Source: Methylomicrobium lacus LW14
Lineage (GTDB): Bacteria; Pseudomonadota; Gammaproteobacteria; Methylococcales; Methylomonadaceae
DNA length: 64,000 nt
NCBI RefSeq assembly: GCF_000527095.1
Contig: NZ_AZUN01000001.1
Coordinates: 3,857,501 to 3,921,500 of the forward strand
Reading direction: 5' to 3'
The notes under the pieces were generated by a model. The model ran no database searches. It saw only the letters and a list, made by a program, of their open reading frames with translations, and was not told the origin of the DNA. The position numbers and the translations under genes were made by a program. Shown here piece by piece: positions 1 to 9,613 of this stretch (position 1 is its first letter; each line of letters begins with the position of its first letter).

Positions 1-1
1 G

Positions 2-823
2 GGGTCGATGGCATTGCTTGCCGACGGCTGGCATATGGGAACTCATGTGGCGGCATTTTTGATTACCTTGCTTGCCTACCGCTATACGCGCGCGCATCTT
101 CACGATGAGACTTTTGCCTTCAGTTCCGGCAAGGTCGGCGTGCTCGGCGCCTTTGCCAGCTCGATCGCACTCGGCATCGCGGCCTTGCTGATGCTTGTCG
201 AGTCCGGCAACCGTTTTTTTCATCCGCACACGATTCATTTTGATGAGGCGATCGCGATCGCCGGCATCGGTTTGGGAATTAATCTGATTTGCGCGCTGTT
301 GCTGAAAGATCATCATGTTCACGATCATCATGGCGGCCATCATGCGCATCACGACCACGATCATCATCATGACCATAACCTGAAGGCGGCTTACCTGCAT
401 GTGCTGGCGGATGCGCTGACATCGGTGCTGGCGATCGTTGCCCTGATATTGGGCAAGTTTTACGGCTGGATTTGGCTCGATCCTGCCATGGGCGCGGTCG
501 GTGCGATTATTATTACCCGCTGGTCTTATGCGTTGGTCAAGGAAACCTGTCCCGTCCTGCTCGATGAGAGCCTCGCTTCCGATTATCGTCAGGCAATTGT
601 CGAACGGATCGAGAGCGATGCCGATAACCGGGTTGCCGATCTGCATATTTGGCGGATCGCGCCGAATCATTATGCGCTGATTGTTTCGATTGTGACCCAT
701 GATCCGAAGAATCCGGAGTATTACAAGAATTTGTTGAAAAAATTCAATAAGCTGGGAGGCCTGAATAAATTGTCGCATGTCACCGTGGAAGTGACGCGCT
801 GCCGTGACACGGACTGCGCCTAG
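2..823 (+). CDS. CDF-family divalent metal cation exporter, 5' truncated by the window edge
   Basis: The reading frame is open to the first bases of the window. It begins inside the typical CDF segment GSMALLADGWHMGTH, so the true start lies upstream and the ATG at 8 is internal. Members of this family (DmeF/CzcD/ZitB type) export Zn, Co, Cd or Ni from the cytoplasm in exchange for protons. The membrane part shows the D-G-x-H and later H-V-x-A-D-A metal-site motifs, and a very His-rich cytoplasmic loop lies at about 310-385. The C-terminal ferredoxin-like domain (V-A-D-L-H-I-W) is complete. DmeF-type specificity for Co/Ni is a guess from the His-rich loop. Confidence 0.9.
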   Translation, partial: GSMALLADGWHMGTHVAAFLITLLAYRYTRAHLHDETFAFSSGKVGVLGAFASSIALGIAALLMLVESGNRFFHPHTIHFDEAIAIAGIGLGINLICALLLKDHHVHDHHGGHHAHHDHDHHHDHNLKAAYLHVLADALTSVLAIVALILGKFYGWIWLDPAMGAVGAIIITRWSYALVKETCPVLLDESLASDYRQAIVERIESDADNRVADLHIWRIAPNHYALIVSIVTHDPKNPEYYKNLLKKFNKLGGLNKLSHVTVEVTRCRDTDCA

Positions 824-846
824 TGGTAGCTGGACAGCAAATAGTT

Positions 847-876
847 TTGACGATAAGACGGCTCAAATCTGCTAAA
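847..876 (+). promoter_or_regulatory. Candidate sigma-70 promoter upstream of the HDOD-kinase gene
   Basis: A TTGACG box at 847-852 is followed after 18 bases by GCTAAA at 871-876. The -35 is good and the -10 is weak, and the long leader to the start at 1000 makes this only a candidate. Confidence 0.25.
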
Positions 877-999
877 CTTAAATAAACATTATGACTTCGG
901 TGCGCAAACACGGTGTCATTTTGTCGGTAGAGCGAGTCCGCGTTTTAAGTCATTGACTCAGATGTTGTTCACTGCAACACAATCAGGCGAAATAGAGCT

Positions 1000-3165
1000 A
1001 TGGAGAATGCCGTACTGTCGATCTTATCCAGGGTTGATCTCAACAATCTGCCGGTCGTACCGAAGGTCTTGCTTGATCTGATCAGGGTCACCCAGCGTGT
1101 CGAGGTGAATTTTAAGGAATTGGCGAACATCATTGGCCAAGATGCCAGTTTGAGTTCGAAGGTGCTGGCGGCGGCCAATTCTTCCTATTATCGGCAATGG
1201 GGAGAGATCACCGACTTAAATAGAGTGATCATTGTTTTAGGCTTGTCCACCGTAAAAACCATTGCGATCACCCGCTCGGTTCAGCAGTATTTTTCTCAAA
1301 TGCCGCGGGCAAATCATGATTCCCTCGAGCTTATCTGGTACCGCTCGCTAACCTGCGCCCATCTCGCGCACAAATTGGCAAAATTGACGGCTTATCCGTT
1401 TCCGGAGGAAGCTTATTTGACCGGTTTGCTGCATCGAATTGGTCAATTGGTTTTATTGGATTGTTTCCCGCAAGACTACCCGATATTTCTGGCGCAGCAC
1501 CTGGACGGACGGGAAGGTGAGCTTGAAACACAATTGTTTGGCGCCCGGCATAATGACGTTGGCGGCCATATGATTGAAAAGTGGAACCTTCAGTCTTTTA
1601 TCTCCGATGCGGTGTGTCATCAACATCAAGCGTTCGATGCGATTGCCGATAGCTCCCAATTGGTAAAAATTATCAATCTTGCCGGCCAAATTGCCAGCAT
1701 CGACACTGCCGACAGGCAGGACGTATTGGATTTGGCCGATAGGCTTTTCGGTATCAATGAGCCGCTGATTGAAGATATGCTCGATGAAGTCGGCAGCTTG
1801 GTCCGGCAATCAGCGGATGACATAGGGATAACGGTGGCTCATGCCGAAGGCAAGGGCTTAAAGTGCCTTACCCCTGTACACCAAAGGGAAGCGATTCGGA
1901 ACAGCCTAGGAGAACGCATCAAATCCATGATGCTGTCTACCGCGGTTCGTCAGCAATTGGATGCGTCCCTGGAAATGAGTCATCTTGTCGGCGTTATTCA
2001 GAAAGACTTGAGCGTCCTATTCGGCTTTCAGGTCGCTGCTTTTTTCCTATTCCGTTCTGAAACGAATGACCTGGTCGGGGTGCCCGGACACCCGGAAGAG
2101 GGTTTTCTATGGTCATCCGTCATCATTAACCTGTCTCCAGATCATAGTTTGCTTGCCAAGTGTCTTTTGCATAGACGAATCATGCATTCGTTCGATGCGT
2201 GCTCGAAAAGCCTCAGATCTATCGTGGATCAGCAAATTTGTCGCTTGTTGGGTGCCGAAGGGTTGATGTTGATTCCGCTGTATGAAGATGCGCAGAATGT
2301 TGGCGTCATCGCGGTCGGTATCAGCAAATCCGATATGCAGACGATAGCATCAAAAGCCGAATTTATGCTGATTTTTTCCAGGGAAGCGGCGCGCGCGCTG
2401 CTGAATCTCAGTTCGAGCGAGCGGACGACCCTGCAAAAATTGGAAGAGGTGCGTGAAAATTACCGCCTGCAGACTAAAAAGCTGGTGCATGAAGCCAGCA
2501 ATCCGCTCAGTATCATTAAAAATTATCTTTATTTGCTTGCGCAAAGATTGGGCGGCGAAAACGCCAATGAAATCAGAATCATTCAGGACGAAATGGACAG
2601 GGTGGGCAAACTGCTGTCGAGTTTGCCAAATATGATCGACGATACGCCGCATGATGAATCCGGCAGCGTCGATATCAATGCGCTGATCATTGATCTGGGA
2701 AATCTTTTTCAAACGGGGATGTTTGCCTTACGCGGAATCAACATCGAGCTGAAGCTGGATCATGCCATACCCACGCTATTCATCAGTCAAAACAAACTGA
2801 AACAGCTGCTGATCAACCTGATAAAAAACGCGCTGGAAGCATCAAAACCGGGCAGCAAAATAACGATTACGACCCAAGATAACGTTGACTTCGGGGCCGG
2901 CGGATTGATCGAGATCAGGGTCGAGGATGAAGGTCCGGGCCTGCCTCAGGAAGTCTTGCGGCAATTATATGCGCCTGTGGTTAGCCGCAAAGGTAAAAAT
3001 CACGCGGGGCTTGGCTTGACGATCTGTAAGTGCCTGATCGATGAGTTAAAAGGCATGATACGCTGCGATTCATCCGCGGCGACCGGGACGGTTTTTCATG
3101 TTTTTCTACCGAGAGTCCCTTCAAACCTGACCGAAAAATGTAACGGTGAATTGTCATGCTTTTAG
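1000..3165 (+). CDS. HDOD-GAF-histidine kinase hybrid signalling protein
   Basis: The 721-aa product starts with an HDOD domain (about residues 10-210; L-N-N-L-P-V-V-P and D-A-S-L-S-S-K-V typical of the family), continues with a GAF-like region (about 330-480) and ends with a histidine kinase module. The likely phosphoacceptor is His497 in the motif HEASNPLSIIKNYL. The ATPase lobe has an N box near N-L-I-K-N-A-L-E-A, a D-E-G-P-G-L G1 box and a G-L-G-L-T-I G2 box. No transmembrane segment is evident, so it is probably a cytoplasmic sensor. The gene overlaps the next response regulator by 10 bases, so the two very likely form one two-component unit feeding into c-di-GMP metabolism. The input signal is unknown. 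Confidence 0.88.
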   Translation: MENAVLSILSRVDLNNLPVVPKVLLDLIRVTQRVEVNFKELANIIGQDASLSSKVLAAANSSYYRQWGEITDLNRVIIVLGLSTVKTIAITRSVQQYFSQMPRANHDSLELIWYRSLTCAHLAHKLAKLTAYPFPEEAYLTGLLHRIGQLVLLDCFPQDYPIFLAQHLDGREGELETQLFGARHNDVGGHMIEKWNLQSFISDAVCHQHQAFDAIADSSQLVKIINLAGQIASIDTADRQDVLDLADRLFGINEPLIEDMLDEVGSLVRQSADDIGITVAHAEGKGLKCLTPVHQREAIRNSLGERIKSMMLSTAVRQQLDASLEMSHLVGVIQKDLSVLFGFQVAAFFLFRSETNDLVGVPGHPEEGFLWSSVIINLSPDHSLLAKCLLHRRIMHSFDACSKSLRSIVDQQICRLLGAEGLMLIPLYEDAQNVGVIAVGISKSDMQTIASKAEFMLIFSREAARALLNLSSSERTTLQKLEEVRENYRLQTKKLVHEASNPLSIIKNYLYLLAQRLGGENANEIRIIQDEMDRVGKLLSSLPNMIDDTPHDESGSVDINALIIDLGNLFQTGMFALRGINIELKLDHAIPTLFISQNKLKQLLINLIKNALEASKPGSKITITTQDNVDFGAGGLIEIRVEDEGPGLPQEVLRQLYAPVVSRKGKNHAGLGLTICKCLIDELKGMIRCDSSAATGTVFHVFLPRVPSNLTEKCNGELSCF

Positions 3166-5693
3166 ATTCAAGTCACATCTCTCGAATAGCCGTTTCAGAC
3201 AACGCCAAGGGCGGAGTGATCGAACTCTTGATCGTCGATGATGAAAAGCGGGCGCGAGACAGTTTGCGCCAGGTTTTTGAGTTGGACGGGCATAAAGTGG
3301 CAGTGGCGCCCAGCGGCCGCGCGGCCATCGACTTTTTAAACAAGCATCCGGTGGAGCTGGTTTTGCTGGACCTGAACATGCCGGATTTAAACGGATATGA
3401 TGTATTGACGCATATCGCGGACATGATGCTGAATACGCAAGTGATCGTGATCAGCGGCGAAGCCGGTTTTGTCGAGGCGCGGCATGCCCTGCGCTACAAT
3501 TTTGTCCATGATTTCATTAAAAAACCTTATGAAGTCAAAGCGTTAAAAAATACGGTCGCGAAAGCGCAAAAAATTATCCGTTTGCAGGATGAAAACCAGC
3601 GGATTTTGAGCCGGCTTCATCATTCGGAACAAATGCACCGGTTTTTTGTAGAAAACTCTCCGGACCTCATTTTTCTGATGGATGAGGAGGGCAATTTTAC
3701 CTTTTTGAATAAAGCGGCGGAAACCTTGCTCGGAGGTTCGCTGGCAGAAATGACAGGAAAGCATTATTCGCAGGTGGTCTATCAGGAAGACTGGAAAAAA
3801 GCCGAAGCGGTATTCAAAAGCAACGGCCTTTATCATCATCCTGTGACCACCCAGTTACGTTTGCAATGTCAAAATGGAGAGGGGGTAAAGCATGTTGAAA
3901 TTACCTCGATGGACATTAATCCGCATTCGATCGATTTGTTCAGCCTGGCTCATGGTCAAGCCAACGCGCTGCCAAGAGTTTTTGGCGTAATCAGGAACAT
4001 CCATGAGCGAAAACTGGTTGAAAACGATCTTTGCAAGCTGTATCACGCGATGGACAACAGCCCGAATCTGATTTTCATCACGAATCGGAACGGCATTATT
4101 GAATATACGAACCGTAAAATCACCGAAACGACGGGCTATTCATCAGAAGAGGTCATCGGTAAAACGCCCAAGATTTTCAGCTCCGGCTTCTCGGAGGACA
4201 GTTACATGATTTTATGGGATACCATCTCGTCAGGGCAGGTCTGGCGAGGCGTTTTGAAAAACCGGAAAAAATCCGGAGATCTTTACTGGGCGCGGGAGTC
4301 GATCGCGCCGGTGATTAATTCGGAAGGCGAAATCACCCATTATGTCTCCATCCAGGAGGATGTGACCGAAGCGCTGCAATTGACCGAGAGGCTGTCCTAT
4401 CAGGCCAGCCATGATGCGTTGACGCAACTGATTAACCGGCAGGAGTTTGATCGGCGCCTCGAACGCGTCGTTGTCTTGACGGACAGCGGCATGGCTCAAC
4501 ATGCCTTGTGCTATATCGATCTCGATCAATTCAAGATCGTCAATGACACCTGCTGCCATGCGGCCGGAGACGAATTGCTCAGGCAAATCAGCAACTTGTT
4601 TTCGACAGTGATCCGGCGTAGCGATACGCTCGCGCGCCTGGGCGGCGACGAGTTCGCGATCTTGATGGAAAATTGTCCGCTCGAAGCGGCGTTGGCGGTA
4701 ACCGATAAAATTCATCAAGCGGTCGAACAATTCCAGTTTTTTTGGCAAGACAAAAGTTTTAGGATCGGCGTCAGTATCGGCCTGGTGATGGTCGACTTAT
4801 GTAAAGGCGGCGCCGATATTCACATGAAGCAGGCCGATATGGCCTGTTTTACGGCCAAGGAAGCCGGCAGAAACCGGACGCACATTTACCGGGAAGATGA
4901 CAAGGCGCTGGTGCAGCACCACGGCGAGATGAATTGGGTGGTTCGGATCAATAATGCGCTGGAACAGGATCTTTTTTGTCTTTATACGCAGGATATTGTG
5001 CCGCTCGGCGCCGACGAAGGCGAGCACTGCGAAATTCTGCTGCGGATGAAGGACAAGAATGGCAATATCGTCACGGCGAATGCTTTTCTGCCGGCCGCGG
5101 AACGTTACCAATTGGCCACCAAAATCGACCGCTGGGTGATCCGCCATGTGTTCGACTATTTTACGGAGCATCGCAAACGCCTGGAGCGCTTGTCGTTGTG
5201 CTCGATCAATCTTTCCGGCGCCAGTCTGAGCGATCCTGGCCTCTTGGGTTTTATCGAAAGCGAGTATGTCAGAACGGCGATGCCGCCAGCCAAAGTCTGC
5301 TTTGAAATTACCGAAACCGCGGCGATCGCGAACCTGACGCTCGCGACCGATTTCATGAACCGCCTGAAAGAATACGGCTGCAAGTTTTCACTCGATGATT
5401 TTGGCAGCGGTTTGTCTTCATTTGCCTATCTTAAGCATATGCCGGTCGATTTTTTGAAGATCGACGGATTTTTCGTCAAAGACATTGAGCACGATTCGGT
5501 CGATCTGGCGATGGTCAAATCGATCAACGATATCGGCCATGTGCTCGGCAAAAAGACGATTGCCGAATTTGTCGAAAATCAGGTGATCCTGCAAACCCTA
5601 ACCGGCTTGCAAGTCGATTATGCGCAAGGCTATTTCACCGGCAAGCCCAAGCCGCTTCACGAAGATCAAACGGCGCGGCCGGATGACCTCTGA
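3156..5693 (+). CDS. Response regulator with PAS-PAS-GGDEF-EAL output
   Basis: The 845-aa protein has an N-terminal receiver domain with the phosphoacceptor at Asp72 in V-L-L-D-L-N-M-P-D. Two PAS domains follow (about 160-270 and 290-410), then a GGDEF domain with intact GGDEF at about 496-500 and a C-terminal EAL domain. The EAL signature is EILLR at about 626 instead of EALLR/EVLLR. The other catalytic elements (N-L-S-G, E-I-T-E-T, L-D-D-F-G-S-G, L-K-I-D, A-E-F-V-E) are all present, so both cyclase and phosphodiesterase activity are possible. The start overlaps the upstream kinase gene, which implies translational coupling and a cognate relationship. Confidence 0.9.
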   Translation: MLLDSSHISRIAVSDNAKGGVIELLIVDDEKRARDSLRQVFELDGHKVAVAPSGRAAIDFLNKHPVELVLLDLNMPDLNGYDVLTHIADMMLNTQVIVISGEAGFVEARHALRYNFVHDFIKKPYEVKALKNTVAKAQKIIRLQDENQRILSRLHHSEQMHRFFVENSPDLIFLMDEEGNFTFLNKAAETLLGGSLAEMTGKHYSQVVYQEDWKKAEAVFKSNGLYHHPVTTQLRLQCQNGEGVKHVEITSMDINPHSIDLFSLAHGQANALPRVFGVIRNIHERKLVENDLCKLYHAMDNSPNLIFITNRNGIIEYTNRKITETTGYSSEEVIGKTPKIFSSGFSEDSYMILWDTISSGQVWRGVLKNRKKSGDLYWARESIAPVINSEGEITHYVSIQEDVTEALQLTERLSYQASHDALTQLINRQEFDRRLERVVVLTDSGMAQHALCYIDLDQFKIVNDTCCHAAGDELLRQISNLFSTVIRRSDTLARLGGDEFAILMENCPLEAALAVTDKIHQAVEQFQFFWQDKSFRIGVSIGLVMVDLCKGGADIHMKQADMACFTAKEAGRNRTHIYREDDKALVQHHGEMNWVVRINNALEQDLFCLYTQDIVPLGADEGEHCEILLRMKDKNGNIVTANAFLPAAERYQLATKIDRWVIRHVFDYFTEHRKRLERLSLCSINLSGASLSDPGLLGFIESEYVRTAMPPAKVCFEITETAAIANLTLATDFMNRLKEYGCKFSLDDFGSGLSSFAYLKHMPVDFLKIDGFFVKDIEHDSVDLAMVKSINDIGHVLGKKTIAEFVENQVILQTLTGLQVDYAQGYFTGKPKPLHEDQTARPDDL

Positions 5694-5880
5694 AATTGCG
5701 CCGTACTGTTAAAGGAGAGCCGTTGCTGCGCTGAAAACCTGCCGCGCCTCAACGATTTCGGGCTTTTGATCTTTACTGCGTTCGGCAAATCAAGTAGCAT
5801 TTGGGATTGCCAAAAACATTGCGATAACTCGCGCCTGATTAATCGGCGCAACACGCATAAAACCTTAAAGCCAAGAGTTC

Positions 5881-7542
5881 ATGTCCACTAACGAGAATCC
5901 GTCGCCGGCGAATTTTGTTCGCCATCTGATCAGTAACGATTTAAAAACCAACAAACACAACGGCAAGGTCGCGACCCGCTTTCCGCCGGAACCGAACGGT
6001 TATCTGCATATCGGCCACGCCAAATCGATCTGCCTGAATTTCGGCCTCGCTCTCGAATATAACGGCACCTGCAATCTGCGTTTCGACGATACCAATCCCG
6101 AGAAGGAAAGCGATGAATATGTCGAGGCGATCAAGCGAGACGTGCGCTGGCTCGGTTTCGAGTGGAGCGAATTGCGCCATGCGTCCGACTATTTCGGCCA
6201 GCTCTATGATTATGCGGTGCAACTGATCAAAGACGGCAAGGCCTATGTCGACAGTTCGACGCCGGAGCAAATTCGCGCCTATCGCGGCACCTTGACCGAG
6301 CCGGGCAAAGCCAGTCCGGACCGCAGCCGTTCGATCGAGGAAAATCTGGCCCTATTCCAGGGCATGCGCGACGGTCTGTATGCGGACGGGCACTATGTGC
6401 TGCGCGCGAAGATCGACATGGCGTCGCCGAACATCAACATGCGCGATCCGACGCTGTACCGGATTCGCCGGGTGCATCACCAGCGTACCGGCGACGACTG
6501 GTGCCTGTATCCGATGTACGACTACACGCACTGCATTTCGGACGCGATCGAGGGCATCACGCATTCGTTGTGCACGCTCGAATTCGAAGATCACCGGCCC
6601 TTGTACGACTGGGTGCTCGAGCAACTGGATACGCCGTGGCGGCCGCAGCAAATCGAATTTGCCCGCCTGCAGCTAGAATATACGATCGTCAGCAAGCGCA
6701 AACTGAATCAATTGGTCACCGAAAAGCATGTGTCGGGCTGGGACGATCCGCGCATGCCGACGATCGCCGGGCTGCGCAGGGCGGGGGTCACACCAAACGC
6801 GATCCGCGATTTTTGCGAACGGATCGGCCTGACCAAGAAAGACTCCTGGATCGAGATGAGTGTGCTCGAACATTGCATCCGCGAGGATCTGAACCAGAAC
6901 TCGCTTCGGGCCATGGCGGTCGCGGAGCCTTTGCGGGTCGTGATCACGAATTATCCGGACGGGCAGGTCGAAAACCTGAGCCTCGGCAATCATCCGCAGC
7001 GCGCTGAGCTCGGCTCACGGAGCGTTCCGTTTGCGAAAACGGTGTTGATCGAGCGCGACGACTTTTCCGAAAATCCGCTGCCGAAATACAAGCGTCTGGT
7101 GCCGGGCGGCGAAGTGCGTCTGCGCGGCTCGTATGTGATCCGCTGCGACGAGGTGATCAAGGATGCGGATGGCAATATCGTCGAACTGCGCGGCACCTAC
7201 GATCCTCAGACGCTCGGCAAGAATCCGGAAGGGCGCAAGGTCAAAGGCGTGATCCACTGGGTTTCGGAGGAACATTCGCTGCCGGCGGAACTGCGTCTGT
7301 ACGACCGCCTGTTCTCGGTGCCGCAGCCGGACAATGAAGAAAACTTCCTGGATGCGCTGAGCCCGAATTCATTGCAGGTCTTGACCGGCTGCCGGGTCGA
7401 AGCCAGTTTGGCGAATGCGGAGCCGGAAAGCCGTTTCCAGTTCGAACGGATCGGCTATTTCTGTCTCGACAAAGACAGCAAGGACGGCAATCTGGTGTTC
7501 AACCGGACCGTCACGCTCAGGGAAGGCTGGGTAAAGGATTGA
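5881..7542 (+). CDS. glnS: Glutamine--tRNA ligase
   Basis: The 553-aa protein is a full-length class I glutaminyl-tRNA synthetase that charges tRNA-Gln in the cytoplasm. The nucleotide-binding signature appears as P-P-E-P-N-G-Y-L-H-I-G-H-A-K-S near residue 35, and the KMSKS-like loop as V-S-K-R-K-L near residue 270. The C-terminal anticodon-binding beta-barrels are complete. The gene stands alone on the plus strand and ends at a strong terminator. gatCAB is also present at 38.9-42.1 kb, presumably for tRNA-Asn or as a dual-function enzyme. Confidence 0.97.
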   Translation: MSTNENPSPANFVRHLISNDLKTNKHNGKVATRFPPEPNGYLHIGHAKSICLNFGLALEYNGTCNLRFDDTNPEKESDEYVEAIKRDVRWLGFEWSELRHASDYFGQLYDYAVQLIKDGKAYVDSSTPEQIRAYRGTLTEPGKASPDRSRSIEENLALFQGMRDGLYADGHYVLRAKIDMASPNINMRDPTLYRIRRVHHQRTGDDWCLYPMYDYTHCISDAIEGITHSLCTLEFEDHRPLYDWVLEQLDTPWRPQQIEFARLQLEYTIVSKRKLNQLVTEKHVSGWDDPRMPTIAGLRRAGVTPNAIRDFCERIGLTKKDSWIEMSVLEHCIREDLNQNSLRAMAVAEPLRVVITNYPDGQVENLSLGNHPQRAELGSRSVPFAKTVLIERDDFSENPLPKYKRLVPGGEVRLRGSYVIRCDEVIKDADGNIVELRGTYDPQTLGKNPEGRKVKGVIHWVSEEHSLPAELRLYDRLFSVPQPDNEENFLDALSPNSLQVLTGCRVEASLANAEPESRFQFERIGYFCLDKDSKDGNLVFNRTVTLREGWVKD

Positions 7543-7544
7543 TC

Positions 7545-7584
7545 AAAAAACCTGCCGGGTTTTAAAAAACCGGCAGGTTTTTTT
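7545..7584. terminator. Bidirectional rho-independent terminator between glnS and the Nudix gene
   Basis: AACCTGCCGG and CCGGCAGGTT form a near-perfect stem flanked by an A-run on the left and a T-run on the right. It can terminate both glnS (+) and the converging minus-strand Nudix gene. Confidence 0.9.
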
Positions 7585-7590
7585 GAATCA

Positions 7591-8073
7591 TCATGGCCTG
7601 GCGGAGGCTAATCCTGAAAGGGCTTCAAAATACGGCAATACATTCGGATGTACTTCCGCATCGCGGAGCGCCTCGTCAGCATTCAGCCAGCAATAATCGC
7701 TGTGCTGTTCCGCGGGCAGCTGTTCGGGCAGTTCGGCTCGGCGCAGTGCATAGGCCAGCACCACATAATGGGTGCCGATGCCGCTCACTTCGGCGAAATT
7801 GGTTTCGTACAAATGCGTATAGGCGCCAAGCGGCACCGCTTCTTCAAGGTCGACCGCCTTGCCCAGTTCGGCAGCGGTGAGGCGCAGGAATGCGGCGTCC
7901 AGCGTTTCATTTTTACGGATGCGCCCGCCTGGCACAAACCAGGTGTTTTTTGCCGGTTCGTTGGTGCGCCAGCCGAGCAGCACCCGGCCGGCATCGTCCT
8001 GAATGACCAGATCGATCGACACCAGCGGCGTCCGCTCGATCACTTCCAAAAAATCACGATCGCTAAGGTGCAT
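7591..8073 (-). CDS. gmm: GDP-mannose mannosyl hydrolase-like Nudix protein
   Basis: The 160-aa product closely follows the NudD/Gmm pattern: R-T-P-L-V-S-I-D-L near the N-terminus, W-F-V-P-G-G-R-I, then a family-specific Nudix box in which the usual EE is altered (L-R-L-T-A-A-E-L-G), and T-H-Y-V-V-L. The family hydrolyses GDP-mannose or GDP-glucose to GDP and sugar. The ATG at 8073 is chosen because GAGGAA lies just upstream; a longer frame to 8097 would overlap the flippase gene. Its place directly after a flippase suggests a link to surface polysaccharide precursor supply. Confidence 0.85.
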   Translation of the reverse strand: MHLSDRDFLEVIERTPLVSIDLVIQDDAGRVLLGWRTNEPAKNTWFVPGGRIRKNETLDAAFLRLTAAELGKAVDLEEAVPLGAYTHLYETNFAEVSGIGTHYVVLAYALRRAELPEQLPAEQHSDYCWLNADEALRDAEVHPNVLPYFEALSGLASARP

Positions 8074-8083
8074 GGTCGATTCC

Positions 8084-9559
8084 TCATTGAATGGCAATGC
8101 GCCGGCGGCGTTCCAACAGCGCCGCGGCCGATAAATAGCTCAGCATCAGCAGCGCGGCGATCAGCCAGGACGGCAAAGCGGCAGCTTTCGTCGACAGCGG
8201 CTCGCGGGCGAAATACAGGCCGAGGCCGAAGACGATATAGAAAAGTATCCGTTTCAGGTCGTAGGCGACCGGGTAATACTTTCGTCCCAACAGATACGAA
8301 ACGATCGCCATGGCCGCATAGCAGGCCAGCGTTGCCCAGGCCGAACCGACATAGCCATACAGCGGAATCCACCACAGATTCAGGCCTATCGTGATCAGCG
8401 CGCCGCCGAGCGATACGAACGCCCCCATCAGCGTCCGGTCGGTCAGTTTGTACCAGATCGACAGGTTCACATAAATGCCCAGAAACAGATTCGCGAGCAG
8501 CAGGATCGGCGTCACGCCGAGCCCGGCGCGAAATTCGGTGCCGATAAAATATTGGAAGAAATCGATATACAGGGTCACCAATAAAAAGATGGCCATGCAG
8601 AAAATCACGAAATATTTCATCACGTCCGCATACACCTGGCGCGCATCGCTCTTGTCCGCATAGGCGAAGAAGAACGGTTCGGCCGCATAGCGGAATGCCT
8701 GGATGAACAGCGACATCAGGATCGACAGCTTGTAGCAGGCGCTGTAGATGCCGAGCATACGCATGTTCGTCAACGGATCGTGCGGCAACAGATACTTCAG
8801 CAAGGCGCGGTCGAGCATTTCATTGATGATGCCGGCGAAGCCGATCACCACCATCGGCAGCGAGTAGCGCAGCATGCTAAGGAACAGCGCCCTGTCGAAG
8901 CCCCACAGAAGCCCTTTCAACTGCGGAGTCAGCAGCGCGAATTTGACCCCGCTGGCGGCCAGATTCGCGATGAACACATAGCCGAGGCCGATGCCGGGAT
9001 CATAGATCGGCGCGAACCAGATTTGTTCGTTTTTCGCGTAGAGCGGCGGGCAATAGGCGATGAAAAACAGGCTCAGCCCCACCGTGATCAGAATCTCGAC
9101 GATCTTGATGCCGGCAAAGCGAAACGCCTTGTTTTCGGCGCGTAATCTCGCAAACGGAATTGAGGCGATCGCATCGAGACCCAAAATGATCGCAAACCAC
9201 TGCACGTATTCGGGATGGTGGGCATAATGCAGGGCCTCCGAAAGCGGGGTCTCGACGAACCGGATCAACAGTAGAAAACCTATATTGACCCCCAACACGA
9301 ACCATAACGCGGTCGCATAAGCGCTATCGCGTTGCGGGTCGTTCTTGTCGCGGAAGCGGAAATAGCCGGTCTCGAAGCCGAACACCAGGAGCACCGCAAA
9401 AAAGCCCGCATACGCATAAAACTCGGAGACGACCCCGTATTCGGCCGCAGAGAAATGATAGGTATAGAGCGGCACCAGCAGATAATTCAGAAACCGCCCA
9501 AAAATACTGCTGAGGCCGTAGATCGCGGTTTGCGAGGCGAGTTTTTTGATGATGCTCAT
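8084..9559 (-). CDS. Polysaccharide flippase (Wzx/MATE-like, MVF superfamily)
   Basis: The 491-aa protein is almost entirely hydrophobic with about 12-14 predicted membrane helices. Its N-terminus (L-A-S-Q-T-A-I-Y-G-L-S-S-I-F-G-R) is typical of polysaccharide biosynthesis exporters. Such proteins flip undecaprenyl-linked oligosaccharides across the inner membrane. No glycosyltransferases adjoin it; only the Gmm-type Nudix gene follows, about 10 bases away. The substrate cannot be told from the sequence. Confidence 0.82.
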   Translation of the reverse strand: MSIIKKLASQTAIYGLSSIFGRFLNYLLVPLYTYHFSAAEYGVVSEFYAYAGFFAVLLVFGFETGYFRFRDKNDPQRDSAYATALWFVLGVNIGFLLLIRFVETPLSEALHYAHHPEYVQWFAIILGLDAIASIPFARLRAENKAFRFAGIKIVEILITVGLSLFFIAYCPPLYAKNEQIWFAPIYDPGIGLGYVFIANLAASGVKFALLTPQLKGLLWGFDRALFLSMLRYSLPMVVIGFAGIINEMLDRALLKYLLPHDPLTNMRMLGIYSACYKLSILMSLFIQAFRYAAEPFFFAYADKSDARQVYADVMKYFVIFCMAIFLLVTLYIDFFQYFIGTEFRAGLGVTPILLLANLFLGIYVNLSIWYKLTDRTLMGAFVSLGGALITIGLNLWWIPLYGYVGSAWATLACYAAMAIVSYLLGRKYYPVAYDLKRILFYIVFGLGLYFAREPLSTKAAALPSWLIAALLMLSYLSAAALLERRRRIAIQ

Positions 9560-9613
9560 CTGCTGTCGCGGTTTATTTTGGGGTTGAAGAAGAATTAACC
9601 GGAGTTTGTTGTC

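Noticed and set aside
304..387. CAT-rich tract as a possible simple repeat or CRISPR-like element
   Set aside because: It is the His-rich cytoplasmic loop of the CDF transporter and lies in frame within that gene.
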